From Bacteroidota bacterium (GTDB lineage: Bacteria > Bacteroidota > Bacteroidia > Flavobacteriales_D > Crocinitomicaceae), in the NCBI GenBank assembly GCA_018825925.1, contig JAHKAT010000182.1:1-12447 (forward strand): a DNA stretch of 12,447 nt, in the 5' to 3' direction. Positions 1 through 8,600 of the stretch are shown one piece after another. The notes beneath the pieces are model-generated. The model searched no databases. It had not been told where the DNA came from and saw only the letters and a program-made list of their open reading frames with translations. Numbering within the stretch: position 1 is the first letter of the stretch; the number at the start of each line of letters is the position of its first letter. A program made the translations under genes and the position numbers.

Positions 1-927
1 AAAGAAAAAAAAGAAACGCTTGACAAAGGTTTAGAAAAAACGAAAAGTAGTTTTTTTAATAAATTGGCGCGTACCTTGGTTGGAAAATCTAAGGTCGATG
101 CTGAAGTGTTGGATGACCTGGAGGAAGTTTTGATTACTTCTGACGTTGGTGTTGAAACCACTCTGAAAATCATTGAAAGAATAGAATCAAGAGTAGCTAG
201 GGACAAAGTACTAGGCGTTGAGGAATTGAACGCAGTCCTTAAAGAAGAAATTGCTGCCTTACTGGAGGAAAATAATTCGGTAGACGTGGGCAGTTTTTCC
301 TTGCCAAAATCTTCAGAACCCTACGTAATTATGGTGGTTGGTGTGAATGGAGTGGGCAAAACAACAACGATTGGAAAATTAGCACATCAATTTAAAGCGA
401 ACGGTAAAAAAGTGGTTTTAGGCGCTGCCGATACATTTAGAGCCGCTGCTGTAGATCAATTGATTATTTGGTCGGAAAGAGTTGGAGTGCCCATCGTCCA
501 ACAAGGAATGAATGCAGACCCTGCTTCTGTGGCTTTTGATGCCTTACAGTCGGCTAAAGCCCAAGGGGCAGATGTGGTGATTATCGATACAGCCGGACGT
601 TTGCATAACAAAGTGAATTTGATGAACGAACTTTCGAAAATCAAACGCGTAATGGAGAAAATTATTCCTGGAGCACCCCACGAAATTCTTCTTGTGTTAG
701 ACGGTTCGACAGGTCAAAATGCATTCGAACAAGCAAAACAATTTTCTTTAGCTACAGAAATTAATGCCTTGGCAATAACAAAATTAGATGGAACAGCAAA
801 AGGAGGCGTTGTGATTGGGATTTCAGACCAAATGAAAATTCCAGTAAAATATATTGGAGTTGGTGAAGGTATGGCTGATTTACAAGTGTTTAATAAAACA
901 GAATTTGTAGATTCTTTGTTTGGGTAG
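1..927 (+). CDS. ftsY: Signal recognition particle receptor FtsY (5' end cut off by window)
   Basis: FtsY is the membrane-associated GTPase that receives ribosome-nascent chain-SRP complexes and hands them to the Sec translocon. The reading frame is open from base 1, and the first 21 codons (Lys/Glu-rich, then KSSFFNKLARTL) are a normal FtsY N-domain start. The gene therefore begins upstream of the window; the in-frame TTG at 64 is internal. Counting from base 1, the helical N domain covers about residues 10-100. The GTPase G domain follows with a P-loop GVNGVGKTTT (from residue 114, base 340), the SRP-family insertion-box motif DTFRAAA (from 144), DTAGR (196-200), TKLDGTAKGG (from 260) and a C-terminal GVGEGMADL. 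All GTPase motifs are intact. The 308 visible residues suggest that only a short N-terminal piece is missing, as expected for the compact Bacteroidota form without a long acidic A domain. It ends with TAG and converges on psd. Confidence 0.96.
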   Translation, partial: KEKKETLDKGLEKTKSSFFNKLARTLVGKSKVDAEVLDDLEEVLITSDVGVETTLKIIERIESRVARDKVLGVEELNAVLKEEIAALLEENNSVDVGSFSLPKSSEPYVIMVVGVNGVGKTTTIGKLAHQFKANGKKVVLGAADTFRAAAVDQLIIWSERVGVPIVQQGMNADPASVAFDALQSAKAQGADVVIIDTAGRLHNKVNLMNELSKIKRVMEKIIPGAPHEILLVLDGSTGQNAFEQAKQFSLATEINALAITKLDGTAKGGVVIGISDQMKIPVKYIGVGEGMADLQVFNKTEFVDSLFG

Positions 928-973
928 AATTTTGATAGCGACCTCGTTTTGATTTCGATGTCTTTATCGGTGA

Positions 974-1867
974 TTATAGATTTTGAGCGCTTCCAATCGT
1001 TTCCCCCATTTTTACATACGTTTCTTTTCCGTTACTCGAGTTCATTTTAATGTCTCGATCGAAATTGATTTTGCCAGGCTCTAAGAGTACGACCAAGGTG
1101 GAACCACCGAAAGCAAAATGTCCTTTTTCAGCACCCTTTTCTACAAATGTGTTCTCTTCGTAGGTTTGAATGATACTGCCAGTGAGTGTTGCGCCTACAT
1201 CACAGATCAAAACCTTGCCAAATTCTGCTGAATCTTGAATTGCATAGGAACGTTCGTTTTGCCAGAAGATAGCCCAATTGTTTTTTAGGGCAATAGGTGA
1301 AACAGAATAGTAATAACCATTAATCACTTTGCTTGGACCGACAATTCCCGAAGTTGGAAAATGGTAACGGTGATAATCTACAGGTGCGAGACGAACCACG
1401 AGCATGGCGCCTCCAGAATATTGATCAGCTAACTGTTTGTCGCCAAGAAAAGTTTCCAAATCAAACTGCTTTCCTTTGACGTAAAATTTTTGTCCCTCTT
1501 CAAGTGTGTCGAAAGCAACTATGCGTCCGTCGGCCGGACAAACGAATCCATCTCCAATTGGCCGAAACTCAGGCTTTATTTTTCGGTAAAAGAAATCATT
1601 AAAATGAGCAAAGCCTTGATTTGGAATGATATAAGGATCCATGTCCATTTTGTACTTTTCAATAAATGGGGCAATTTTTCCTTTTGAAAGCGATGAATCC
1701 ATGTACTTTCCGAATAGAACAGAAAAAAACTTTCGTTTCACCAAAACATCAACTCCCAGCTTGCCTAGAGGGTTAGTCCCGTATAAGAAATTAAGAAAAC
1801 CACGACCCGGTGTTTCTTCAATAAATGTGGATCCATCACGATTTTGGATTTGAATTCCGTTTTGCAT
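974..1867 (-). CDS. psd: Phosphatidylserine decarboxylase proenzyme
   Basis: This enzyme converts phosphatidylserine to phosphatidylethanolamine, the last step of PE synthesis at the cytoplasmic membrane. The proenzyme cleaves itself before a serine, which becomes the pyruvoyl prosthetic group. The 297-residue product contains the family's key elements: PADGR at 111-115 (Asp112 as catalytic Asp), DYHRYHFP at 164-171 (His166 and His169), and FGGST near the C-terminus, with Ser256 as the expected cleavage and pyruvoyl site. Cleavage would give a beta chain of about 255 residues and an alpha chain of about 42. Length and the GGST (rather than LGST) site fit the longer PSD subfamily rather than the short PSD-like type of about 220 residues. 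The start is the ATG at 1867, with no Shine-Dalgarno sequence, as is usual in Bacteroidota. The neighbours ftsY (46 bases away, convergent) and the SPOR gene (divergent) suggest it is transcribed alone. Confidence 0.95.
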   Translation of the reverse strand: MQNGIQIQNRDGSTFIEETPGRGFLNFLYGTNPLGKLGVDVLVKRKFFSVLFGKYMDSSLSKGKIAPFIEKYKMDMDPYIIPNQGFAHFNDFFYRKIKPEFRPIGDGFVCPADGRIVAFDTLEEGQKFYVKGKQFDLETFLGDKQLADQYSGGAMLVVRLAPVDYHRYHFPTSGIVGPSKVINGYYYSVSPIALKNNWAIFWQNERSYAIQDSAEFGKVLICDVGATLTGSIIQTYEENTFVEKGAEKGHFAFGGSTLVVLLEPGKINFDRDIKMNSSNGKETYVKMGETIGSAQNL

Positions 1868-1956
1868 GCTGTAAAATTAATCAGAGTTTTAGTTTTAAAG
1901 GTGCAAATATTAATTAAAGTTGTCGTTTTTCATGTTGAATGGGAGTTGTTAAAATG

Positions 1957-1988
1957 TTTCCAATTTTGGTATTAAATTCCTAATTTTG
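1957..1988 (+). promoter_or_regulatory. Candidate Bacteroidota-type promoter for the SPOR/M43/SprF block
   Basis: The bases TAATTTTG at 1981-1988 match the Bacteroidota sigma-A -7 element TAnnTTTG exactly. Twenty bases upstream, TTTC at 1957-1960 is a one-mismatch version of the -33 TTTG element. An exact TTTG at 1965-1968 is too close (12 bases). Transcription would start in the mid-1990s, about 35 bases before the ATG at 2030. The site lies in the 162-base divergent region between psd and the SPOR gene. TTTG-like strings are common in AT-rich DNA, so this is a candidate only. Confidence 0.4.
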
Positions 1989-2029
1989 AAAGTTGAAAAT
2001 CAATGTTTTAAAGACCATTAATCCAGTTT

Positions 2030-2530
2030 ATGAAATTGTCTATTTCCGATTTATTATGTTGCTGTGTTTTCCTCTTCTTTGGAGGTATTATTTTTTCACA
2101 AGACCCTAGTTTATCTGTACCTGGAGTTCGACCAAGTAACTATAGTGATTTTGTGTTTGGCGTGAAAAAAGAAAAATTACAAGGTAAATTTCGTGATTAT
2201 GAAGGTTGGGCTGGTGAATTCGAGAACCCTTCGGCTCAAAAGACCAACTCAGAAAGTAAGAGTTCAGTAGATGGAATGCCAGAAAAAAATACAATTGGAG
2301 ATCAATACTTTGTCGTAGTAGGTTCTTTTGGAAATAAGAATAATGCCGACAATTATCACCAAAAAATAAAGAAAGAAGGATATGATCAAACCCTACTTCT
2401 TTTCAATAAAGAAAAAAATATCTACCAAGTTTGTTTGTTTAAAACCACCTTGGCCAATGAGGCCGAAGAGATACTTTTAAGTTATTCCGAAGGCGGCAAA
2501 AAAGCCTGGATACTCGAGCTGAAAAATTAA
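2030..2530 (+). CDS. Small exported SPOR-domain protein
   Basis: The 166-residue product has a Sec signal peptide: a hydrophobic core at residues 8-22 (including three adjacent cysteines at 10-12), then FS|QDP with likely cleavage between Ser23 and Gln24. There is no lipobox, so the protein should be soluble in the periplasm. A low-complexity middle (about 25-90) precedes a C-terminal SPOR-like domain at about 93-166. That domain opens YFVVVGSFGNKNNA, has a central YQVCLF and ends KKAWILELKN. SPOR domains typically bind peptidoglycan, often glycan strands stripped of stem peptides. This domain is related to the one ending the PorP/SprF protein at 9652-11400: by eye 23 of 73 positions are identical with no gaps, including NN, QVC and WIL-LK. 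The gene sits 77 bases upstream of the giant secreted protein on the same strand, probably in one transcription unit. Its exact role is unknown; accessory to the T9SS cargo system is inference. Confidence 0.8.
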   Translation: MKLSISDLLCCCVFLFFGGIIFSQDPSLSVPGVRPSNYSDFVFGVKKEKLQGKFRDYEGWAGEFENPSAQKTNSESKSSVDGMPEKNTIGDQYFVVVGSFGNKNNADNYHQKIKKEGYDQTLLLFNKEKNIYQVCLFKTTLANEAEEILLSYSEGGKKAWILELKN

Positions 2531-2607
2531 TTAAAATTGAATTCTAAACCACCTTTTGTCATTTTGAATCGTTAATTATGCAAATTAGATTAAACCTTAT
2601 TCGTTCA

Positions 2608-5600
2608 ATGAAAAAGTTCACATTCATTACAAGCACCTTCGTTTTTTTGTTTTTTTGGTCGTATTCTTGGGCGCAAATCCAAGCCCCAGCAAACAATATC
2701 GGTTCACTACCAGAAAAATGTGGATTTGATGCGATTCATGTATGGAGGATGAAGAATGATCCTGCGTATTTTCAGAATGTTCAGCAATCTAACGCAGAAT
2801 ATTACGAGTTTCTAAAAAATCCTGTTCGACCAAAGGCTGTGCGAAAAATACCAGTGGTTGTTCATGTAATTCATACTGGAGAGGCTATTGGACATGAGAA
2901 TAATATATCGGACGCTCAAATTGTAAGTGCAGTAAATAACCTTACGAATGCCTTTCGAAAAATCGGTGCTCCATACTCTACCGGTGGTGGAGTAGATTGT
3001 GAGGTTGAGTTTTGTTTGGCTCAAAGAGATACGAGCAATAATCCTACCACTGGTATTTTGCGCCAGAACGGCTCAGGCGTAACGAATTATGCTGCAAACG
3101 GTATTACTAATGCGAATAGGTCACAGGTACAAGCTCTGTCTTTTTGGGACAACAGAAAATATTACAACGTTTGGGTGGTTATTAAAATTAACGGAAGTAA
3201 TGGTGGCGGTACTCAAGGTTATGCTCAATTGGCATCTGCTGGTGCAGGCGGGTATAGTGCTTCTGACGGTACTGTGATTTTAGGGAATGCAATGGGATAC
3301 GATCCAACAGGCTCAATTGGGTATGCTTTAAAGTCATATACGCGAAAAAATGGAACATTAATTCATGAGGTTGGACATGCAATGGGTCTATATCACACCT
3401 TTACTGGTGATTGTCCTAGTAATAACTGTCCACCAGACGCGACTACTTGTCCATCTGATACTGACTGTGGTACAAATGGTGACTGTGTTTCAGACACTCC
3501 CAAACATAGACGTTCTACGTCTGATTGTCCTGTGAACTCTACTCCAAATGCCTGTCAATCAGGGTCAACTGCTATTGACTTCGTACATAATTTCATGGAT
3601 TACTCTAGTGAAGATTGCAGTTATTTGTTCACCGCTGGTCAAAAAACAAGGATGGATTCATTCATGGCTTCTGGAAAAAGCAGGAATTCATTGACGAACT
3701 CGAATGGATGCGACCCAGTGAACGCAATAGATATTGGAATCAATGAAATTACATCACCAACCCCCACTTTTTGTAAAGGTACTTTTGCTCCTGTTGTTAA
3801 ATTGAAAAACTTTGGATCAACGACGATTACCTCAGCTGAAATAAAATATCAAATAGATGGAGGTACAATTGCGACCTACAATTGGACTGGTTCTTTATCT
3901 AATAATCAAGAAGAAAGTGTAACCTTACCAAATGTTACTACAACGAATGGAGCACACACTTTTAAAGCATTTACAGATAAGCCTAATAACGCTACCGACG
4001 GAAACACTACAAATGATTCGAAAACAGTAAATTTTTCCATAAGTGCTGCAGCAATCCCATTTGTACAGGAATTTGAAAGTGGTAACCCATTCCCTCCAGT
4101 AGGCTGGAGTTTGGATGAGGCACCTGTAGGTTATCAAAAATGGGCTCAATACACCGGAGCACATGCAAACGGCACCAGTACAGGTATAGCTGCAATATTG
4201 TTTACAAGCAGTTCAAATCTAGCCGGAAATAAAGATATGTTAATCACGGAACCTATTAGCCTTTCGGGTTCTTCTAAAGCTATCTTAACATTTAAATTAT
4301 ACACTAAGAATACCAATCCAGCTTTTGGATCTCAATACTATGATACTTTAAAAGTTTATGTTTCCAAAGATTGTGGACAGACTTATCTACCTGCAATATA
4401 TTCAAAAGGTGGTCCTACGTTGGCTACTGCAGGTAGTTCAGGAGCTATTCCTGGTAATCATTACCCAACCTCTGCTGCTCAATATCGCCGTGATACAATT
4501 AGTTTAAACTCTTATGCGAATGAATCTGTTATTTTTAAGTTTGAACATTATGACTACGGAGCCCAAAACTTCCTTTTGGATGATATCAATGTAATGGACC
4601 CTTGCTTGAACCGCACTCACCCAACAACCATATCAGGCATTGCAACAGTTTGCCAAGATTCTATGGGGGTTGCTTATAGTATTCCGGCGGTTACGGGTGC
4701 AACAGGTTATGTTTGGTCCGTGCCCAACGGTGCAACTATTGCTAGCGGTCAAAACACAACGAACATTACGGTGAACTTTGGCTCTACTTCAGGAGATTCT
4801 GTTAAAGTATATTCAACCCATGCACAATGCGGTAATTCAGATACTATATTCTTGAAAATAACAGTTACACCAAAACCAAGTGCAGCAGGTGCAATTGTAG
4901 GTGATAACGCTGGTTGTGCTGGAGACTCTAAAACATACTCCATACCAGCAGTTACAAATGCTACCGGATACACTTGGACTGTACCGTCTGGAACTTCAAT
5001 CACTGCAGGACAAAATACCAATTCTATTACAGTGACCGTAGGTTCTACTTCAGGTAACATAACGGTTACGCCGACCAATTCTTGCGGTAAAGGAACTTTG
5101 TCAACTTTAGCGGTGACCTATAATAGTGTTGGCGTTTTAAGTGGACCTATTTCTGGAAATTCTACGGTTTGTCCGAATACAACTGGAGAAAATTATTCAA
5201 TTACACCTATTGCAGGCGCAACGTCCTATGTTTGGACAGTTCCTACTGGAGCAACTATAAACGGTACTGCAACTGGTTCATCAATTGTTGTTGATTTCGG
5301 TACGCAAAGTGGTGCAATTACCGTTAAATCTCAGAATTCTTGTGGTTTTTCAAATACGATAACACTGAATGTCACAGTAAGTTCTGCTCCTTCAACTCCA
5401 GATGCAATAACTGGTCCGGTAGAAGCTTGTGCAGGTTCAACTAAAACATACGCAGTTCAAACCCCAGCAACAGGAGTGACTTACACATGGACCGTGCCTA
5501 CAGGAGCCACTATTTCTGGAGCAAGTGATGGGCCATCGATTTCTGTGGTTTTCGGAACACAAAGTGGAAACATTACGGTAAAGGCAGTTTCTACATGTGG

Positions 5601-8600
5601 AGAAAGTCCTATTCAGACCTTAGCTGTTTCAGTTATAGAAATTCCAGCTACACCTGGCGCTATTTCTTGTTCAACTACCGTATGTGAAAATCAAACGGGA
5701 GTGCCAATTTCGGTGGCTGCGGTTGCTGGAGCCACAACCTATAACTGGACATTACCGGCTGGCGCTGTTATTACAAGTGGAGCAGGTACAAATTCTATTA
5801 TAGTTGATTTTTCTACTTCTGGTGGTACCGTTTCAGTAACTGCTGAGAATACATGTGGTACAAGTGCAGCTTCTACTAAGACAGTAGGAATGGAAACAAT
5901 ACCTGCTACGCCAAGTGCAATCAATGGAAATCAAAATGTTTGCATTTCAAACACATCTGAAAATTATTCAACCCCTGCAATTGCAAACGCAGGTTATTAT
6001 AACTGGAGTGTAACGGGTGCTGGAACATTCGTAATGAATAATTCCTCTACAAATGTTGTTGTAAACTGGAACGGTGGTGGAGGAACTCTTGAAGTTACAG
6101 CATCTAATTTCTGCGGTACTTCGACTCCAAGACAAATTACGATTAATTCTGTTTCGGTAACAAGTCCACCGGATGCTATTACAGGTCCTGCAGAAGTTTG
6201 TTCTGGTCAAACAGGTGTAGTTTATTCGATTCAAACCCCGGAAACAGGTGCAACCTATGCTTGGACTGTACCTACTGGCGCAACCATTACGAATGGTGCA
6301 ACAACTTCTTCTATAACTGTAACATTTGGTTCTGCAGGAGGAGATATTACGGCATCTGCCAATGCAGGTTGCGGTCAAAGTACAGCTATTTCGAAAACAA
6401 TTACCCTACTTACAATTCCAACAGTTCCCGGCGCAATTAACGGGCCATCTACTGTATGTGAAAATGAATCAGGCGTGGTATTTTCTGTAGGAGCGGTTGC
6501 AGGAGCAACAAGCTATAATTGGACCTTGCCAACAGGAGCGACTATATCTTCTGGTGCAACAACTGAAAATATAGTGGTTACTTTTGGAACATCTGGCGGA
6601 ACTATTTCAGTAACAGCACAAAACCAATGTGGAACCAGTGCGGCGGCTACAAAAACAGTTACCATGGAGTCTATACCAACGACACCTGCAGCGATCAATG
6701 GTCCACAAACTGTTTGTACCTCAAGCACCTCCGAAAATTATTCTATAGCAACTATTTCAAATGCAAGTTCTTACACTTGGAATGTAACAGCTCCAGGTGC
6801 GATTATAGGAACAAATAATACAGAAAATATTTCTGTAAACTGGAACGGCTCTGGCGGTACAATTTCTGTTACTGCTACCAATGCTTGTGGTACTTCGGCT
6901 CCAAAACAATTGACGGTTACTTCTTCAAGTCAAACAACCACACCTGATGCAATTGTGGGGCCTTCAACAGTTTGTGTTAATCAAACAGGTGTCACCTATT
7001 CCGTTCAAACTCCCCAAACAGGAGCCACGTATGCTTGGACGGTTCCTTCAGGTGCATCAATTACAAGTGGTGGTACAAGTTCTTCCATTACCGTAACTTT
7101 TGGAGCAACGGGCGGCAATATTACAGTTACTGCTGATGCTGGATGTGGTGTTAGCCCAAGTCAATCGACTACGGTAACAACAACTACTGCGCCAGCTACT
7201 CCCGGAGCAATTACAAGTCCGGCAACGGTGTGTGCAAATGAATCGAATGTAAATATCTCAGTTCCCGCAGTTGCAGGTGCAACAAGTTATAATTGGACTT
7301 TGCCAACAGGTGCAAGTATTACAAGTGGTACAGGTTCTAATGTTATTGTAGTAACCTTTGGAACAACAGGAGGGACTATTTCTGTAACTGCTGAAAACAG
7401 TTGCGGTATCAGCAGTGCATCAACGAAAAGCATTGTTGTAGAAACGATTCCAACTCAACCAGTTTTCACGACAGGAAACCAAAATGTTTGTAATACAAGT
7501 ACTTCAGCAAGTAGAACAATAACAATAACTTCTCAATCATTACAACCTGATGCTATTGTAGGACCATCAACGGTTTGTGCAAATGAAACGGGCGTATCTT
7601 ATTCAATTCAAACTCCGCAATCAGGCGCAACATACGTTTGGACTTTGCCTTCGGGAGCGACAATTTCAGGTCCACCAAATGGATCAAGTATCCTTGTTGA
7701 CTTTAGCACCACAGGTGGAAATATTACAGTAACAGCGGATGCAGGTTGTGGGGTGAGTCCAAGTCAGTCAAAAACTATAACAGTGACTCCTTTGCCAGCC
7801 GCTCCAGGAGCAATTACCTGTTCAACTTCCGTTTGTCAAGGTCAAACCATGACTGCACAAGTGACCAATATTTCAGGAATGACCTATGATTGGACGGCTC
7901 CTGCAGATTGGACGATTACTGGCGGACAAGGCACTAATTCGATTACTTTAACCGTTGGTGCAACAAGTGGTAATATCTCGGTAACCGCTCAAACAACTTG
8001 TGGTACAAGTACTGCATCGACTCAATCGGTCGTGGTAATTCCTAATAATGAAACACTTACAATTACAGGAGATGATAGAGTTTGTCCAGGAGCTGATGGA
8101 TTGACCTATACAGCGAGTGGCATTACAGGAAGTAATTATGTTTGGACGGTGCCAGCAGGTGCTGTTGTAGCCTCTGGTGCAGGTACAGCGAGCGTAGTTG
8201 TTGATTTTGGTGCCAATGGTGGAAACGTTTCAGTTTCAACAAACAACGTATGTGGTTCAAAATCGGCTACAATTACAGTTGTATTTGAACAATTAATTAC
8301 AGACAACACTTTGCCAAATAATGTTGATGTATGTGAAAAGGAGCCTTTTACCATTAATGGTGGCGCAATTCAGCCAACCAACAATTATTCAATTACATGG
8401 CAAAAAGCAAATGCCTTGGCTGGTCCTTATACGAATGATTTAAGTTCAACAACCGAATCAATTTCAGGAACAGCTGGATTAGCAGGAACTAAGTTGTATT
8501 ATAGAAGAATAGCTGTGTACTTTGGTTGTGTGGATACTTCCAATGTATGTACGGTTTCAACAACAGAAAATCCAGAAATATTAACAACGGATATGGATAC

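Larger units (their letters stand above)
4621..8295 (+). repeat. Array of 15 PKD/Ig-like units (about 86 residues each) in the giant protein
   Basis: Approximate unit starts are bases 4621, 4891, 5146, 5404, 5659, 5917, 6175, 6433, 6691, 6949, 7207, 7465, 7552, 7810 and 8059. Units starting at 5659 to 7207, and the one at 7552, are each exactly 258 bases. A typical unit reads AI-GP-TVC near the start, then YSI, then ATYxWTVPTGA, then SITVTFGxxGGxISVTA, then CGxS near the end. The two conserved cysteines per unit suggest one disulfide each in the oxidising exterior. The pattern fits the PKD-like beta-sandwich modules common in Bacteroidota T9SS cargos, which usually act as spacers or adhesive stalks. 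The whole array stays in frame without stops. Confidence 0.9.

Noticed and set aside
64..66. TTG at 64 as the ftsY start
   Set aside because: The frame is open to base 1 and the upstream codons encode a typical FtsY N-domain start, so the gene is simply cut by the window edge.
928..973. Terminator between convergent ftsY and psd
   Set aside because: No convincing GC-rich hairpin with a T-run was seen in the 46 bases.
1901..1920. Possible psd promoter on the minus strand, TTAATATTTGC
   Set aside because: The spacing between TA and TTTG is three bases instead of two and no TTG-type -33 element lies about 20 bases upstream.
2030..2110. Lipoprotein signal in the small SPOR protein because of three cysteines at residues 10-12
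   Set aside because: The cysteines lie early in the hydrophobic core with no cleavable lipobox, while FS|QDP is a good signal peptidase I site.
2531..2607. Separate promoter for the giant gene (TTTG at 2563-2566 with TAGATTAA 19 bases later)
   Set aside because: The -7 element matches only partly (TAnnTT) and read-through from the SPOR gene is sufficient explanation.
5968..6378. Antisense 136-codon cysteine-rich frame, and several others opposite the PKD-like array
   Set aside because: They mirror the repeated Thr/Ala/Gly-rich coding sequence, have no recognisable domain and lie entirely inside the giant gene.
5404..7551. Regular repeats considered as a CRISPR array
   Set aside because: The period is 258 bases, the repeats are diverged and wholly coding, and there are no short identical repeats with unique spacers.
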